A stretch of DNA of 64,000 nt from Garcia nutans (lineage: Eukaryota; Streptophyta; Magnoliopsida; Malpighiales; Euphorbiaceae), in the NCBI GenBank assembly GCA_947685225.1, contig CANTUV010000015.1, forward strand, positions 434,001 through 498,000, read 5' to 3'. Under the pieces are notes generated by a model. That model was not told the DNA's origin, did not search any database, and saw only the letters and a list, made by a program, of their open reading frames with translations. The position numbers and the translations under genes are program-made. Shown piece after piece: positions 1-10,468 of the stretch. How positions within the stretch are numbered: the first letter of the stretch is position 1; each line of letters opens with the position of its first letter.

Positions 1-608
1 CATATACATAATATACATAGACATATATAAAATATACATACAATATATGTACAATATACACACAATAAACTTAGACATATACACAATATATACATGAGAA
101 ACTAGATTTTTTTAATTAAATTTTTTAAATTTTGTTTACACAGAACATACACATAACTATACAGACATGCATATGGCATACAATATATGCATAGTATATG
201 CACAATAAACATAAACAATAACACATACACACAATATATATATATATATAATAAACTTAATATTTTTTACTTTATTTTTATGTGTATAATGTAAAATTTC
301 ATTTAAAATAAATTTAATGATTTTTCTTAAAATATTTTATATATTTTAGTTTTTATATAAATTTTGTTAGTGCTATTTCTTATTTAAAATCAAAATCAAA
401 ATTTTCTCTATATAAAAAATTAATATATTTTATATATTGAAAATGTAATTTAAAATTTAAAATTTTATTATTTTTGTTTGAATAATTTATTGGATTGTTC
501 AGTTTGAAAAAAAAAATGAAGATTGAAATAGATATTATTTGAAGTGATAGATGAGGTATTTTTGTAATAAAAATATTGTTTGAAATAAGAAAGAAGGTAT
601 TTTTAAAA
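1..608. other. AT-rich intergenic DNA, no gene
   Basis: The first 260 bases are a degenerate low-complexity run built from ACATATACA/ATATATG words. The rest is AT-rich with long A and T tracts. The open frames here are short and of poor composition, and I see no conserved protein motif. I see no gene, RNA or classifiable transposon in this stretch. Confidence 0.6.
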
Positions 609-983
609 AGACACAATACATCTGCAACTCCATGTACTTGTCCATTTTGATCACTTTGTCCCATGTATTTATGTATTTATCAGATTGTTCTATATACTTG
701 TCTATTTTGTTTCAATAAACACTTATATAATCACATATTGGTCACTTTATTTTTCTTACTTATATATTATGTATTAAATAGACACTTACATACACATATA
801 GTACTATATCTTTATTTTGGTGTCTATTAAGTAAGAAATAAATAATTACAAGGGACAAAATGATCAATATATGATTATATAAATGTCTATTGGAATAAAA
901 TAGATAAGTACATAGGTTATTTAGCAAATGTATAAATACATACCAAAATAGATAAGTACACGGGGCTGCAGATGTATTAGGCC
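609..983. mobile_element. Foldback MITE with long inverted arms
   Basis: The two halves of this roughly 370-bp segment are inverted copies of each other. The left arm begins AATACATCTGCA at 615 and continues through CTTGTCCATTTTG; the right arm, read on the minus strand from 978, begins with the same AATACATCTGCA and continues CTTATCTATTTTG. Pairing goes on through the blocks around 700-760 and 830-900 to a centre near 797-810, where there is a short ATATAGTACTATAT palindrome. Similarity extends a few bases outward to about 609 and 983. No coding capacity. The target duplication is ambiguous because both flanks are A/T runs, so the superfamily (Mutator-like or other) is not assigned. It lies about 1.2 kb upstream of the PSY start codon. 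Confidence 0.7.
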
Positions 984-2182
984 TAAAAATAAATATGTTT
1001 TGAAATATTTTGGAAAACTTTTTTCAAGGTATGATATTTCTAAAATTGAACTTTTTTTAAAGATAATTATTTAAAAAGCCATAAAAAAACTATTTAGAGC
1101 GTACTTCCAATTACTTTCAAGGCCAACATATTGTTGAGAACATAGGTAAACGATACGAACGTAGTTCATTCATCAGTATTTCTTATAAATTTTTAGTATT
1201 CGTGTTTTAATCCTACTTTCCATTCCACTAAAAAACTAATTCCTACTTGGAATATGAACAAAAAAAAATATTGAGACAGACCTCAAGACAAAACCATAAA
1301 AATTGTTTAGCGAGGTATCAAATCGGATCAAGATTCTCATTCTCCTTTCATACAAGACAGTTTTCATACTGTTGTTTGGCTTGTTAGGTAGAAGACAAGT
1401 TTCAGCATCTTTGTAAAACGCAATATTCTCTAACACTATATATGGGAATATGTCTTTAACTAATAAAACACTTGCAAGTGCAAATTTGGAAATTAATATT
1501 TAATATAGGACTTTGCTATTTTTATCATATCAATCATTACAAAAACTATGTATCAAGTCATCAGCTATTTCTATGACCATGTCATAAACACAACCATTTA
1601 TCTTGTACAAAAAAAAAAAAGTCACTCAATCGACAAAAACATTGCTTTTGTATAGTTTTACATTGGTAACTTCCAATTTTTTTAATTCCTCAAAGTAATT
1701 ATACATTAAAATTATTTGTCACATCTAATTAAAGTTAAATTACTCACTTTAAAATTAAAGATTTGACAAGATAAAATATAGCATTTGAATTATAGTGAAT
1801 AAAACAGGAAAAAAAATTCACTAATCAATCCTTGAAGCTCCTTTTTTTTATTGCTTTTTTATTTTATTTATTTTATAATGTATGCTGCCCATCTCCATGT
1901 ACATTGCAAGAAACAAAAAGAGAAAACAAAACTTGGCAACTTCCTATGATGAAAGATTCCATTGGTGGATATTAAAGAGAACTACAAATAAGTACATTTG
2001 ATATTCCAAAAAATTAAGCTAATAAAATCCTTGGCCATATTTTGAGCAAGAGAGATAGTGAACAAGAGTTGGGTGGCAAAGAAAGCCTATAATCTTCATT
2101 TTCTGACTCTTTACACTTATTTGATCTTACAATTCTAGGAAAGAAAATAAATAAATAAAAACTTGTTAGCTAAAATTACCAA
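984..2182 (+). other. Upstream region of the PSY pseudogene
   Basis: This non-coding, AT-rich stretch lies between the foldback element and the PSY start codon. It should contain the old promoter and 5' UTR, but I cannot place a TATA box or transcription start with confidence because A/T-rich words are everywhere. No transposon ends and no conserved open frame are visible. Confidence 0.4.
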
Positions 2183-2531
2183 ATGTGCTCAACATTTTCA
2201 CTTGGAGCTAAGCCTTGTTTTACATTAATTAAATCAAACAATTGCCAATTGTTGCATCCAAAATTCATTGTTACAAAAGCGAGTCCTCAAGCAATCTCTG
2301 CTCCTCCCAATAAACCATTAATCACCATTGCATCTTCTCCTTGGTTACTAGCACAAGGCATTCCTCATACCGATCTTCATGTACGAGAAATCATTGAGAG
2401 AGAGTCTCATATTAACTATTTACTCCAGCAAGATGCCTGCAGAAAACCAGAGTTTCATCCTTTATTTCTTGAAGAATCCTATGAGAGGTGCAAGAAAATT
2501 TGCGCTGAATATGCCAAGACTTTCTATCTAG
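2183..2531 (+). pseudogene. PSY exon 1: transit peptide and start of synthase
   Basis: The ATG at 2183 opens a Ser/Thr/Lys-rich, acid-poor N-terminus of about 50 residues that looks like a chloroplast transit peptide. It is followed by a divergent linker and then the conserved EESYERCKKICAEYAKTFYL block. The exon ends in phase 1 at 2531, before the donor GTTTGC. If translation ignores the donor, the frame runs on into the intron and stops at 2594-2596. This exon has no lesion. No other upstream in-frame ATG competes for the start. Confidence 0.9.
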
Positions 2532-2618
2532 GTTTGCTTAATTACTTTCCTCCTTACAGTGTATTTAGTTTAATTATTTTATCCATGCAAGTTTAGATCA
2601 GACGTGGTGGGGGTGCAG

Positions 2619-2669
2619 GAACTTTGCTAATGACAAATTAGAGACAGAAAGCTATATGAGCAATTTATG
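2619..2669 (+). pseudogene. PSY exon 2 (51 bp) with two in-frame stops
   Basis: The exon lies between a TGCAG acceptor and a perfect GTAAGT donor and is exactly 51 bp, phase 1 at both ends. It encodes the conserved GTLLMT...RQKAI.AIY segment. Two codons are now stops: TAG at 2639-2641, where the family has Glu, and TGA at 2657-2659, where the family has Trp. The codon before the first stop (AAT) also differs from the usual Asp/Pro. Skipping this exon would keep the reading frame but remove 17 conserved residues. Confidence 0.88.
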
Positions 2670-2766
2670 GTAAGTGAATAAATATTATATAAATATCTGT
2701 TTATTTGTTTTCATTTATTTATTTATTTTATTGAAGTAGTAATGTAACTTAAATTTCTCTGTAAAG

Positions 2767-2939
2767 TGTGGTGTAGGAGAACAGATGAACTAGTAGATGG
2801 GCCAAATGCAGAACCCATGAGCACTGCAGTTCTTGATAGATGGGAAGAAAGACTTGAAGACATATTTGATGGACGCCCTTATGGCATGCTTGATGCTGCT
2901 CTCACTGATACTGTTTTCAAGTTCCCTTTAGACATTAAG
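2767..2939 (+). pseudogene. PSY exon 3: first Asp-rich motif
   Basis: The exon is 173 bp with acceptor AAAG at 2763-2766 and donor GTGCGT at 2940. It encodes VWCRRTDELVDGPN, where the DELVD motif binds Mg2+ and substrate diphosphate, followed by LDRWEERLEDIFDGRP and the ALTDTVFKFPLDIK end. No stop or frameshift. It ends in phase 0, as expected for joining to the PFRDMIEGM exon. Confidence 0.9.
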
Positions 2940-3257
2940 GTGCGTATAAATCCAGCTAATCTAAATAAAACATGTGAAAGTTTGAATATAAGTTTTTTTT
3001 ATATGAGAAAAATATAAATAATTAATTAAATAATTTTTTTAAAATTACAACTAATCATTGGCTGGGGTACAAATTGATTTTCTGCCGAACTCTATTTTTT
3101 TTAGTATTACAAATAAGAAAGAGGAAATCAAACCTGAATCTTTTTAGGGGAGGTACACTTGCCCCACTCTTATTTGGTTTTACTTTTTCTTTTTTTTTTT
3201 CTTTTCTCTTTGTAATAATTTTTTTTCTTTTTTCTCGGTAATAAATACTCTTTATAA
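2940..3257 (+). other. PSY intron 3, original 5' part
   Basis: Non-coding A/T-rich sequence after the exon 3 donor, with pyrimidine runs around 3185-3235. I see no gene or transposon until the SINE at 3258. Without its transposons, intron 3 would be of the order of 1 kb. Confidence 0.5.
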
Positions 3258-3367
3258 ACCACTAAGGTATAGTTTGTTGGCCAAGAACATGTATTGCTTT
3301 CATTTAGGTCTTAGGTTCGAGTCTCCTAGGTGTACTCATTTCCCATATATGTAAGTAATAAAAAAAA
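3258..3367 (+). mobile_element. tRNA-derived SINE in PSY intron 3
   Basis: About 110 bp with an RNA polymerase III internal promoter. A box-A-like region (TATAGTTTGTTGGCCAAG) lies near 3279-3296 and a clear box B, GGTTCGAGTCTCC, near 3315-3327. The unit ends in an A run just before 3368. It is flanked by near-identical direct repeats, ATACTCTTTATAA at 3245-3257 and ATACTCTATAA at 3368-3378, consistent with target-primed insertion. The rest does not fold as an intact tRNA, so this is a SINE, not a tRNA gene. Family not identified. Confidence 0.6.
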
Positions 3368-3661
3368 ATACTCTATAAGTTTTTCAAAACGTGATATGAA
3401 TGTTATCTTTAAAATAAGTTTACCTAATTGCCTTAAACTAAAATTTTGTGCATAATATTCCAGAAGAATAAACTTTTTCCAATATAACATCAATGAAAAA
3501 TATTAAAATTTTAATTAAGAAGTATTGTTATAACATGATAAGAAAATATACAATATAAAAATTTGTAAGTATTATAAAATTTTAAATTTAAAGTATGATC
3601 AAAATTAAATACTAAGGAATTAAAAGTGTATTGAAAATTTATAATTTATCATCAAAGATCA

Positions 3662-4993
3662 TTGTCATTATATGATCAAAATTTTAATGAAGTTCTATAT
3701 AATCACGAGAAAGAAGGAGGTCACCCAAAGTCTACTACACAACTGGAAGGCTTCCGAAGCTGTTTAGACTCATGTGGTCTCCATGATCTTGGCTTTACAG
3801 GTTTGGAATTTACTTGGGTTAATGGAAGGGAGGGCTCTGCCATAATTAGAGAGAGGTTTGACCGTTTTCTAAGTAATCTTGGATGGGATGAAATCTACCC
3901 AAAGACCACAATGCGGCACCTGACAAGGATCCATTCAGATCACTCACCAATCCTACTAGATAGTAATGGACTGAAACTAAATGAAGCGGTAAGGAGTGAA
4001 ATATTTAGATTCGAAACTATGTGGCTAAGAGAGCATAGAATTGAGCAGTTAATTCAATCAGTTTGGGAAGGGTCACATGTCACGATGAATGTTCAGACAA
4101 AAATCAAATAGTGTGCTAAAGAACTCTCAAGATGGAACCGAGATTTCTTTGGTAATGTTGGAAAACAAGCAAAAGAAAAATTGCAAAAGATTGAACTACT
4201 GAATATGAAACCTCCTACCAATGAAACACAAGCTGCAGTGAAAGTGTTACAAGGCGACGTGGAAGAGCTGCTATTTAAGGAAGATTAATGTGGAAACAAC
4301 GATCTAAAGTTCTATGGCTAGAAGCGGGTGACAAAATACAAATTTCTTTCATGCAAAAGCTTTGAAAAAGAAGAAACAAAACTCTCTTGCTAGATTAAAA
4401 GATGAAACCAGCACATGGAGAGAGGGATCAGATGAAATTGAAAAGATTGTGGTTGAATATTATGTTGAGCTTTTTACCAGCACAAACTCATGGTCTTCCT
4501 CAACTATTGTTGAAGCAACTGACAGTTTCCTTTCTCCCAAGTCTATCCAAGCTCTATCCTCTCCTTTCACAACAATTGAGATACATGAAGCACTAAAACA
4601 AATGCATCCCAACAAAGCTCCTGAACCTGATGGTATGTCTGCCTTATTTTTTCAATTTTTCTGGAAGTTAGTAGGTAATGATGTTAGTTCTTTTCTCTTA
4701 AGGATTTTGGAGTCAGCAGTCATGCATGGTTATCTAAACCACACATGGGTCACCCTCATTCCTAAGGTTAAAAACCTCTTGACCATGAAAGACCTCCGTC
4801 CTATTAGTATCTGTAATGTCCTCCATAAAGTAGCAACCAAAGTAATAGCTAATTGGCTTAAAACTATCCTTCCAAGTCTAATTCACCATTCTCAGAGTGC
4901 ATTTATCCTGAACCGTCTTATTACCTACAATGCTCTAATTGCTTTTGAAACTCTACATTCAATGAAAAAATATCAAAAAGGGAAAAAAAGATC
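3662..4993 (+). pseudogene. LINE ORF2 5' part: endonuclease end and RT start
   Basis: This part begins with a GDFNEVL-like endonuclease motif (here DQNFNEVL) and continues with FTWVNGREGSAIIRERFDRFL and the terminal HSDHSPILL of an AP endonuclease fold, around 3690-3960. In-frame stops interrupt the linker near 4109 and 4286. The RT domain starts around 4570 (NKAPEPDGM, where the family has GPDG) and runs through DLRPISICNVLHKVATKVIANWL and the SQSAFI motif. The frame is cut by the LTR element at 4994. Several stops and at least one frame change make it non-functional. Confidence 0.85.
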
Positions 4994-5783
4994 TGACGCG
5001 GACCCTTAGCAACGATGGCAGCAAACCCAACATATAACAATGGTAGAGAACTCCTTGAAACTTGATAATCACCTTCTAAGGAACCCAACACCTATAAAGA
5101 GACGCGAACTCACTATGATTGAAGGATTTAGTTGGTAAGAAGAAGGAAAACGCCACAACTCTTGTTGATAAGTAAACCTAATTCTTGATGCAAAGAAAGA
5201 ATTAAAGAATCCACTCTAATCTCTCTCACACGAAAATTCACAAGAAGAACTTGTAGAAGAATTCGAAAATTTTTATTAATTGTTGTCTATCAAATTCGGC
5301 CTAATAGTGCCCTTAAATAAGGGTTACAAAATTCCTAATTGCATATGGAAAATTAAGACTAAAACATTCCTAATTGCATAAGGAAAACATTCCTAATTGC
5401 ATAAGGAAAACAAAATCCTAATCCACTAAGGAAAATATAAAGTATGGAAACAACCAAACTAATCCCTTCAACATAAGAAACGCCCCACACTATTTGGGCT
5501 GTCCATGGGCCTTAAATTACTTTCCAAGGCTTTATATGAACCCCCATGGACCTTTCTTGCACGTTGGACCTTTCTTTAGCTAGCCTTTAGCTTCCACACT
5601 AAGCATCATAATCAGCTTTGGTGTGCCTCTTCAAGCTCTATCTCCATCTTCTTGAATGATAATTCTTGAAGCTCTTTGGAAATCTCTTTTTGAATATGCA
5701 AAGCCATACTAGCTTTATATCTCTTTGCCTTGCTCCTAGTGATTGGTCCACTTGCTAGCTTCAAGGGATCCTTTCTTGCATCA
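4994..5783 (-). repeat. 3' LTR of the chromovirus-type element
   Basis: A 790-bp LTR, direct repeat of 11424-12214. It begins TGACGCGGACCC and ends TTGCATCA on the + strand, giving TG...CA ends. It follows the target duplication AGATC. The integrase reading frame runs into this LTR and stops at 5612, so its element-side 172 bases are coding. Confidence 0.93.
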
Positions 5784-6345
5784 TTCTCCCCCTCTTCAAA
5801 AAGATTTGTCCTCAAATCTGCATCATCAAAAGGAGAAAGATCACTTACATTGAAAGTAGCACTAACATTATACGTACCTGGTAAGTCGATCTTGTAGGCA
5901 TTGTCATTAATCTTCTCCAGCTTTTGGAATGGGCCATCTCCCCTTGCTTGCAACTTGTTCTTCCTTTGGTTAGGAAACCTCTCTTTTCGAAAATGCACCC
6001 AAACCCAATCTCCTACTTGAAACTTAATCTCACGTCTCCCTCTATTTGTAGAATCAACATATCTCTTGTTCCTTTTCTCAATATTCGCCCTTGCTTTCTC
6101 ATGCATCTCTTTCACCAATTTTGCTTTCTTCTAACCATCTAAACTAACAAGCTCATGAGAAGGTAAAGAAACAAGATCCAAAACTGTTAGTGGGTTAAAA
6201 CCATAAACAAGCTCAAAAGGTGAATATCCTGTAGAAGAATGAATAGCACGATTTTAAGCAAACTCAATAAATGGCAAACAATCTTCCCAAGAACTCAAAT
6301 TTTTACCCACTAAAGCTCTCAACATGGTACCTAAAGTTCTGTTTA
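5612..6345 (-). pseudogene. Integrase C-terminal part, ending inside the LTR
   Basis: After the frameshift near 6395 the integrase continues through HPQTDGQTEVVNRTLGT. A TAA replaces the family Tyr near 6254-6256 (EFA*NRAIHSS), and there is a further stop near 6132-6134. The last piece (6118 to 5612) carries the GPY/F-type module, VGDWVWVHFRKERFPNQ...GDGPF...YKIDLPG...FNVSDLSPFDD, and a basic GPITRSKAKRY segment. The stop at 5612 lies 172 bp inside the 3' LTR. I see no chromodomain; the tail after GPITRSKAKRY is short, charged and likely helical. Confidence 0.85.
5784..5798 (-). other. Polypurine tract
   Basis: The minus strand reads GAAGAGGGGGAGAAT directly before the 3' LTR start TGATGCAAG. 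It is the plus-strand DNA primer site of the element and agrees with the orientation given by the PBS. Confidence 0.85.
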
Positions 6346-8388
6346 CTACTTCTGTTTGTCCATCCGTTTGAGGATGACAAGGGTGGAAAATAACAACTTG
6401 GTACCTAACTTTCCCCAAAGCACACGCCAAAAGTGAGACAAAAACTTGGTATCTCTATCAAAAACTATGGATTTTGGTATCCCATGAATTCGAACCACCT
6501 CCCTAAAGAAAAGTTCGGCCACTAAACTAGCATCATCACTCTTATGACATGGGATAAAGTGTGCCATCTTACTAAACCTATCAACAACCACAAATATGCT
6601 ATCTCTCCCCCTCTTAGTCCTTGGTAATCCTAAAACAAAGTCCATACTAATGTCCATCCAAGGAGAACTAGGAACGGGTAATGGCATATACAAACCATGA
6701 GGCATAGACTTAGACTTAGCTTGCCTACAAGCCAAACAAGCCTTACAAATCCGAATTACATCCCTTTTCATATTCGGCCAATAAAAGTGTTCATTCAGCA
6801 TGTCTAAAGTCTTATCAACTCCAAAATGCCCCATCAAACCCCCACAATGTGATTCTAATACTAGCAAATCTCTCATAGAACATCTAGGCATACATAATTT
6901 CGAACCCTTAAACAAAAACCCATCATGTCTATAGAAAGAATTAAAAGCACCATGCTCACAAGCATCATAAACATTGCCAAAATCAGAATCACCAACATAT
7001 AAGTCCTTTATACATTCAAATCCAAGCAATTTAGTACTCAAAACATTAAGTAAAGCGTACCTCCTTGAAAGTGCATCTGCCACTACATTGTCTTTACCTT
7101 GCTTGTATTTGATCACATAAGGAAACTTCTCAATCTTCACAACCCATTTTGCATATCTTTTATTCAACTTTCCTTGCCCTTTCAAATGCTTCAATGATTC
7201 ATGGTCTGAATGGATCACGAATTCCTTGGGCAGCAAATAATGCTCCCATACTTCCAATGCTCTCACCAAAGCATATAGCTCCTTGTCATAAGTTGAATAA
7301 TTCAGCTTTTTTCTATTAAGCTTTTCACTAAAGTATGCAATGGGCTTCTTCTCTTGCATCAAAACAGCTCCAATACCTACACCAGAAGCATCACATTCAA
7401 TTTCAAAAGTAGAATCAAAGTTAGGTAAAGCTAAAACGGGTGTAGTAGAAAGCTTCTCTTTCAAAGCATCAAATGCTTCTTGTTGCTCCTTGCCCCAAAC
7501 GAATCCCACTTCTTTCTTGATTATGCTAGTCAAGGGGGCTGCCAATGTAGAGAAATTAGGGACAAATCTCCTATAGAAGCTTGCCAATCCGTGAAAACTC
7601 CTCACATCTGTCACACTTAAAGGATTCGGCCACTCTTGGATAGCTTTCACCTTCTCTTGATCAACTTCAATTCCCTGCATACTTACAACAAAACCAAGAA
7701 AAACAACCCTATCTAGACAAAAAGAACACTTCTTAAGCTTAGCATAAAGGTTTTGCTCCCTAAGGATTTCAAGCACTTTCCTAACATGTTCAACATGTTC
7801 TTCCTTAGTTTTGCTATAAATCAGAATATCATCAAAGTAAGCTACCACAAACTTACCTAAATAAGCTCTCAAAACATGGTTCATTAATCTCATGAAAGTA
7901 CTAGGTGCATTAGATAAACCAAAAGGCATAACTAACCATTCATACAAACCATATTTCGTTTTGAAGGCAGTCTTCCATTCATCTCCAGGCTTCATGCGAA
8001 TTTGATGATAACCACTCATAAGATCAATCTTTGTGAAATATTTCGCCCCATGCAATTCGTCCAACATGTCATCAAGTCTAGGAATGGGATGTCTATACTT
8101 CACAGTAATCTTGTTCACAGCCCTACAATCAACACACATCCTCCAAGAACCATCTTTCTTGGGTACTAATAAGACTGGAACGGCACAAGGACTAAGGCTC
8201 TCGCGAACCAAGCCTTTCTCCAAAAGCTCTTCAACTTGTCTTTGCATCTCTTTTGTCTCCATAGGATTGCTCCTATATGCTGGCTGGTTTGGAATTATAG
8301 AACCGGGTATGAAGTCAATTTGATGTTCAATCCCTCTTAATGGTGGCAAACCACAAGGAAGGTCTTCAGGAAACACATCCTCAAAATC
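6346..8388 (-). pseudogene. Reverse transcriptase, RNase H and integrase core
   Basis: From the first Met of a 676-residue frame: RT about 50-230 with KIDLMSGYHQ (catalytic Asp 118) and YFDD at 180-183; RNase H about 324-437 with CDASG, DKELYAL, HSDHESL and DALSR; integrase zinc finger about 510-550 with H510, H517, C547, C550; integrase core from 573 with DFVLGLPRT (Asp 579) and VFDRDTKF (Asp 640). The frame then shifts near 6395: the next conserved block (HPQTDGQTE, holding the catalytic Glu) lies in another frame. RT and RNase H look intact, which is unusual among this window's elements; the integrase is broken. Confidence 0.92.
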
Positions 8389-8624
8389 CTACAACAAAGA
8401 CACAAAACTAGAAGGTAAAGAATCAAGAGATTCTTCACTGTCAGCAAGTAACGATTCTTTATACATAATAATGAGTACAGACTGCCCTACATCTATCTCT
8501 CTTGCTCTTGCATAAAAAGTATGTTTTGCTTTTTCTCCTTGCTTATTTTCTCTCACCAATGGGCCATTTATTTGTTTGCTTACTTTCTTTTGACTCTCGG
8601 CCTCTTTTCCCTTTCTGCACTCAC

Positions 8625-9242
8625 TCACTTTATTATTTTCTCTTTCCCTACCCTTAGAATTACCCTTGGGTGTTGAAGAAACATCATTGGCCGAATTTGA
8701 ACCCCTTGGTTCTTGCTGGCCGAAACTTCTTTCTCCCTCTCTAGCATCCTCTTTTGATCTTCATACACCTCTTGAGGTGATAATGGTGCTAGAACAACCT
8801 TCTTTCCTTCATAAGTAAAGGTATACTTATTAGAAAAGCCATCATGTTGTGCCCTTCTATCATGCTGCCATGGTCTTCCTAATAGCAAATGTCCAGCATG
8901 CATTGGCACTACATCATACAAAACCTCATCTTTATACCACCCAATGGAGAATGGTACCTTGACTTGCTTCAACACTTTTACTTCCCCAGCGTCATTGAAC
9001 CATTGCAGCTTGTAAGGATTGAGATGTTTAAAGCAAGCTAACCCCAATTTATCTACCATTGTAGTACTAGCAGCATTGGTACAACTTTCACCATCAATGA
9101 TAAGTGTACAAACCTTACCATTCACCAAACACCTAGAGTCGAAAAGATTCTCCCTCTGATCCAAGCCTTCTTCCTTGACTTGAATATTCAAGGCTCTTCT
9201 AGTAATAAGCATCTCTCCATGTTCAGCATTCAAGACTTGATT
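8625..9242 (-). pseudogene. Aspartic protease region of the chromovirus-type element
   Basis: The retropepsin-type protease cuts the polyprotein. The active-site area reads LIIDGESCTNAAS at about 9080-9118; this group usually has DGGSC, so the second residue after the Asp is changed from Gly to Glu. The second conserved block is HLLLGRPWQ. The frame runs directly from the gag TAG and ends at 8625, where a frame change leads into 8389-8628, which continues the linker to RT and itself ends in a TAG at 8389-8391 just before DFEDVFPEDLP. Confidence 0.85.
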
Positions 9243-10468
9243 CTACCAAGCCTCTTCATCATATTCGGCCCTATCACCACATTCGGCCTCCTCTTCTTCT
9301 TCATGTTCAGATTCTGATTCAATTTCTCCTTCATGGGTAGCAATCATCACCCTCTTATTCGGACATTGAGAAGCAATGTGTCCACTTCCCAAACACTTGT
9401 AGCATTTAATTTCCCTACTTGGAGTAGGTCTAGAAGGTGTTTCCTTGGCTGTTTTTGCATCCCCATCATTCGGCTTCTTGAAATTAGGATTGTAGGAAGA
9501 ATTCTTTTGGAAAGAACCCTTGTAATCCCCTTTATAGGACCCTCCACTCAAAGTTGAACCCTTTAAGTTTGAAAATTTTCCACTAGCTTTAAAGTAGCCA
9601 GTTTTCGAAATAGCTTTATTCTTCAATCTTCTCTCTATCTTCATGGCCTTTTGAACTAACTCTTCCATTGTGTTGAATTCATACATCTCCAATTCATTGG
9701 CTATGTTCAAATTCAATCCCCCAAGAAATCGTGACATCTTCTTGTCTTCATCTTCATCAATATTTGCCCTAGCCATGATCATCTCCATCTCTTTGTGGTA
9801 CTCTTCCACACTTCTTCCACCTTGAACTAGCTTGCTAGTTGATTGTACAAATCCCGAATGTAGTGAGATGGTACAAATCGGCTTCTCATTAGTTCTTTCA
9901 AGGTTGACCATTCAGGAATAGGCCTCATACCTTTCCCTCTTCTATTAGCTTTCAATTGATCCCACCAAAAGGTAGCATACCCTTTGAACTCTACGGCTGC
10001 CAAAACTGATTTCTTCTCTTCGGTGTAGTTATGGCATTCGAAAATCTGCTCAACTTTCCTCTCCCATTCTATGAACTCTTCTGCATTGTTCTTCCCTTCA
10101 AAGGAAGGAATATTCATCTTGATGGAAGTAAGGTCACCATCAGTGGTAGGTTGATTTCCACCTTCATCTTCATCTTCATCTTCATCTTCTACCCTTTCGA
10201 CTGCTTCTAGGGCTTCAAGATTTCCTTGCCCTTCTCTCTTAAGCACTCTTCTAGCTCGCATTATGGGATTTGGATGTGCGGCTGGCTGCCCTTGTTGCAC
10301 TTGCTGAATTTGTTGTGCTTGTCGTGCTGCATTCTCTTGCAATCTAGTATCCATCATCTCCATTCGACCAAGCATTGCTGCCAAAGTCTCATTAAGCCTA
10401 GCCAAGCTTTCGGCCATAGCTCCTTCTTTGCTAGTCTCTTCTCCTTTTCCAGCCATGTTAACAAACAA
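9243..10468 (-). pseudogene. gag of the chromovirus-type element, frameshifted
   Basis: Gag builds the virus-like particle and binds RNA. The N-terminal part starts near 10468 with a Glu/Gln-rich stretch and an acidic run (10175-10200). The retrotransposon gag core follows (FEGKNNAEEFIEWERKVEQIF, FWWDQLK), and then a frameshift near 9830-9845: one frame ends at 9827, the other continues as LVQGGRSVEEYHKEMEMIM. A CCHC zinc knuckle, CYKCLGSGHIASQC, lies near 9370-9415. The frame ends in a TAG at 9243-9245, and homologous coding continues after it without a frame change, so this stop looks like a point mutation in a gag-protease frame. Confidence 0.88.

Noticed and set aside
3258..3367. Possible tRNA gene
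   Set aside because: It has box A/B-like promoter motifs but no complete cloverleaf, and it has an A tail and target duplications, so it is a SINE.
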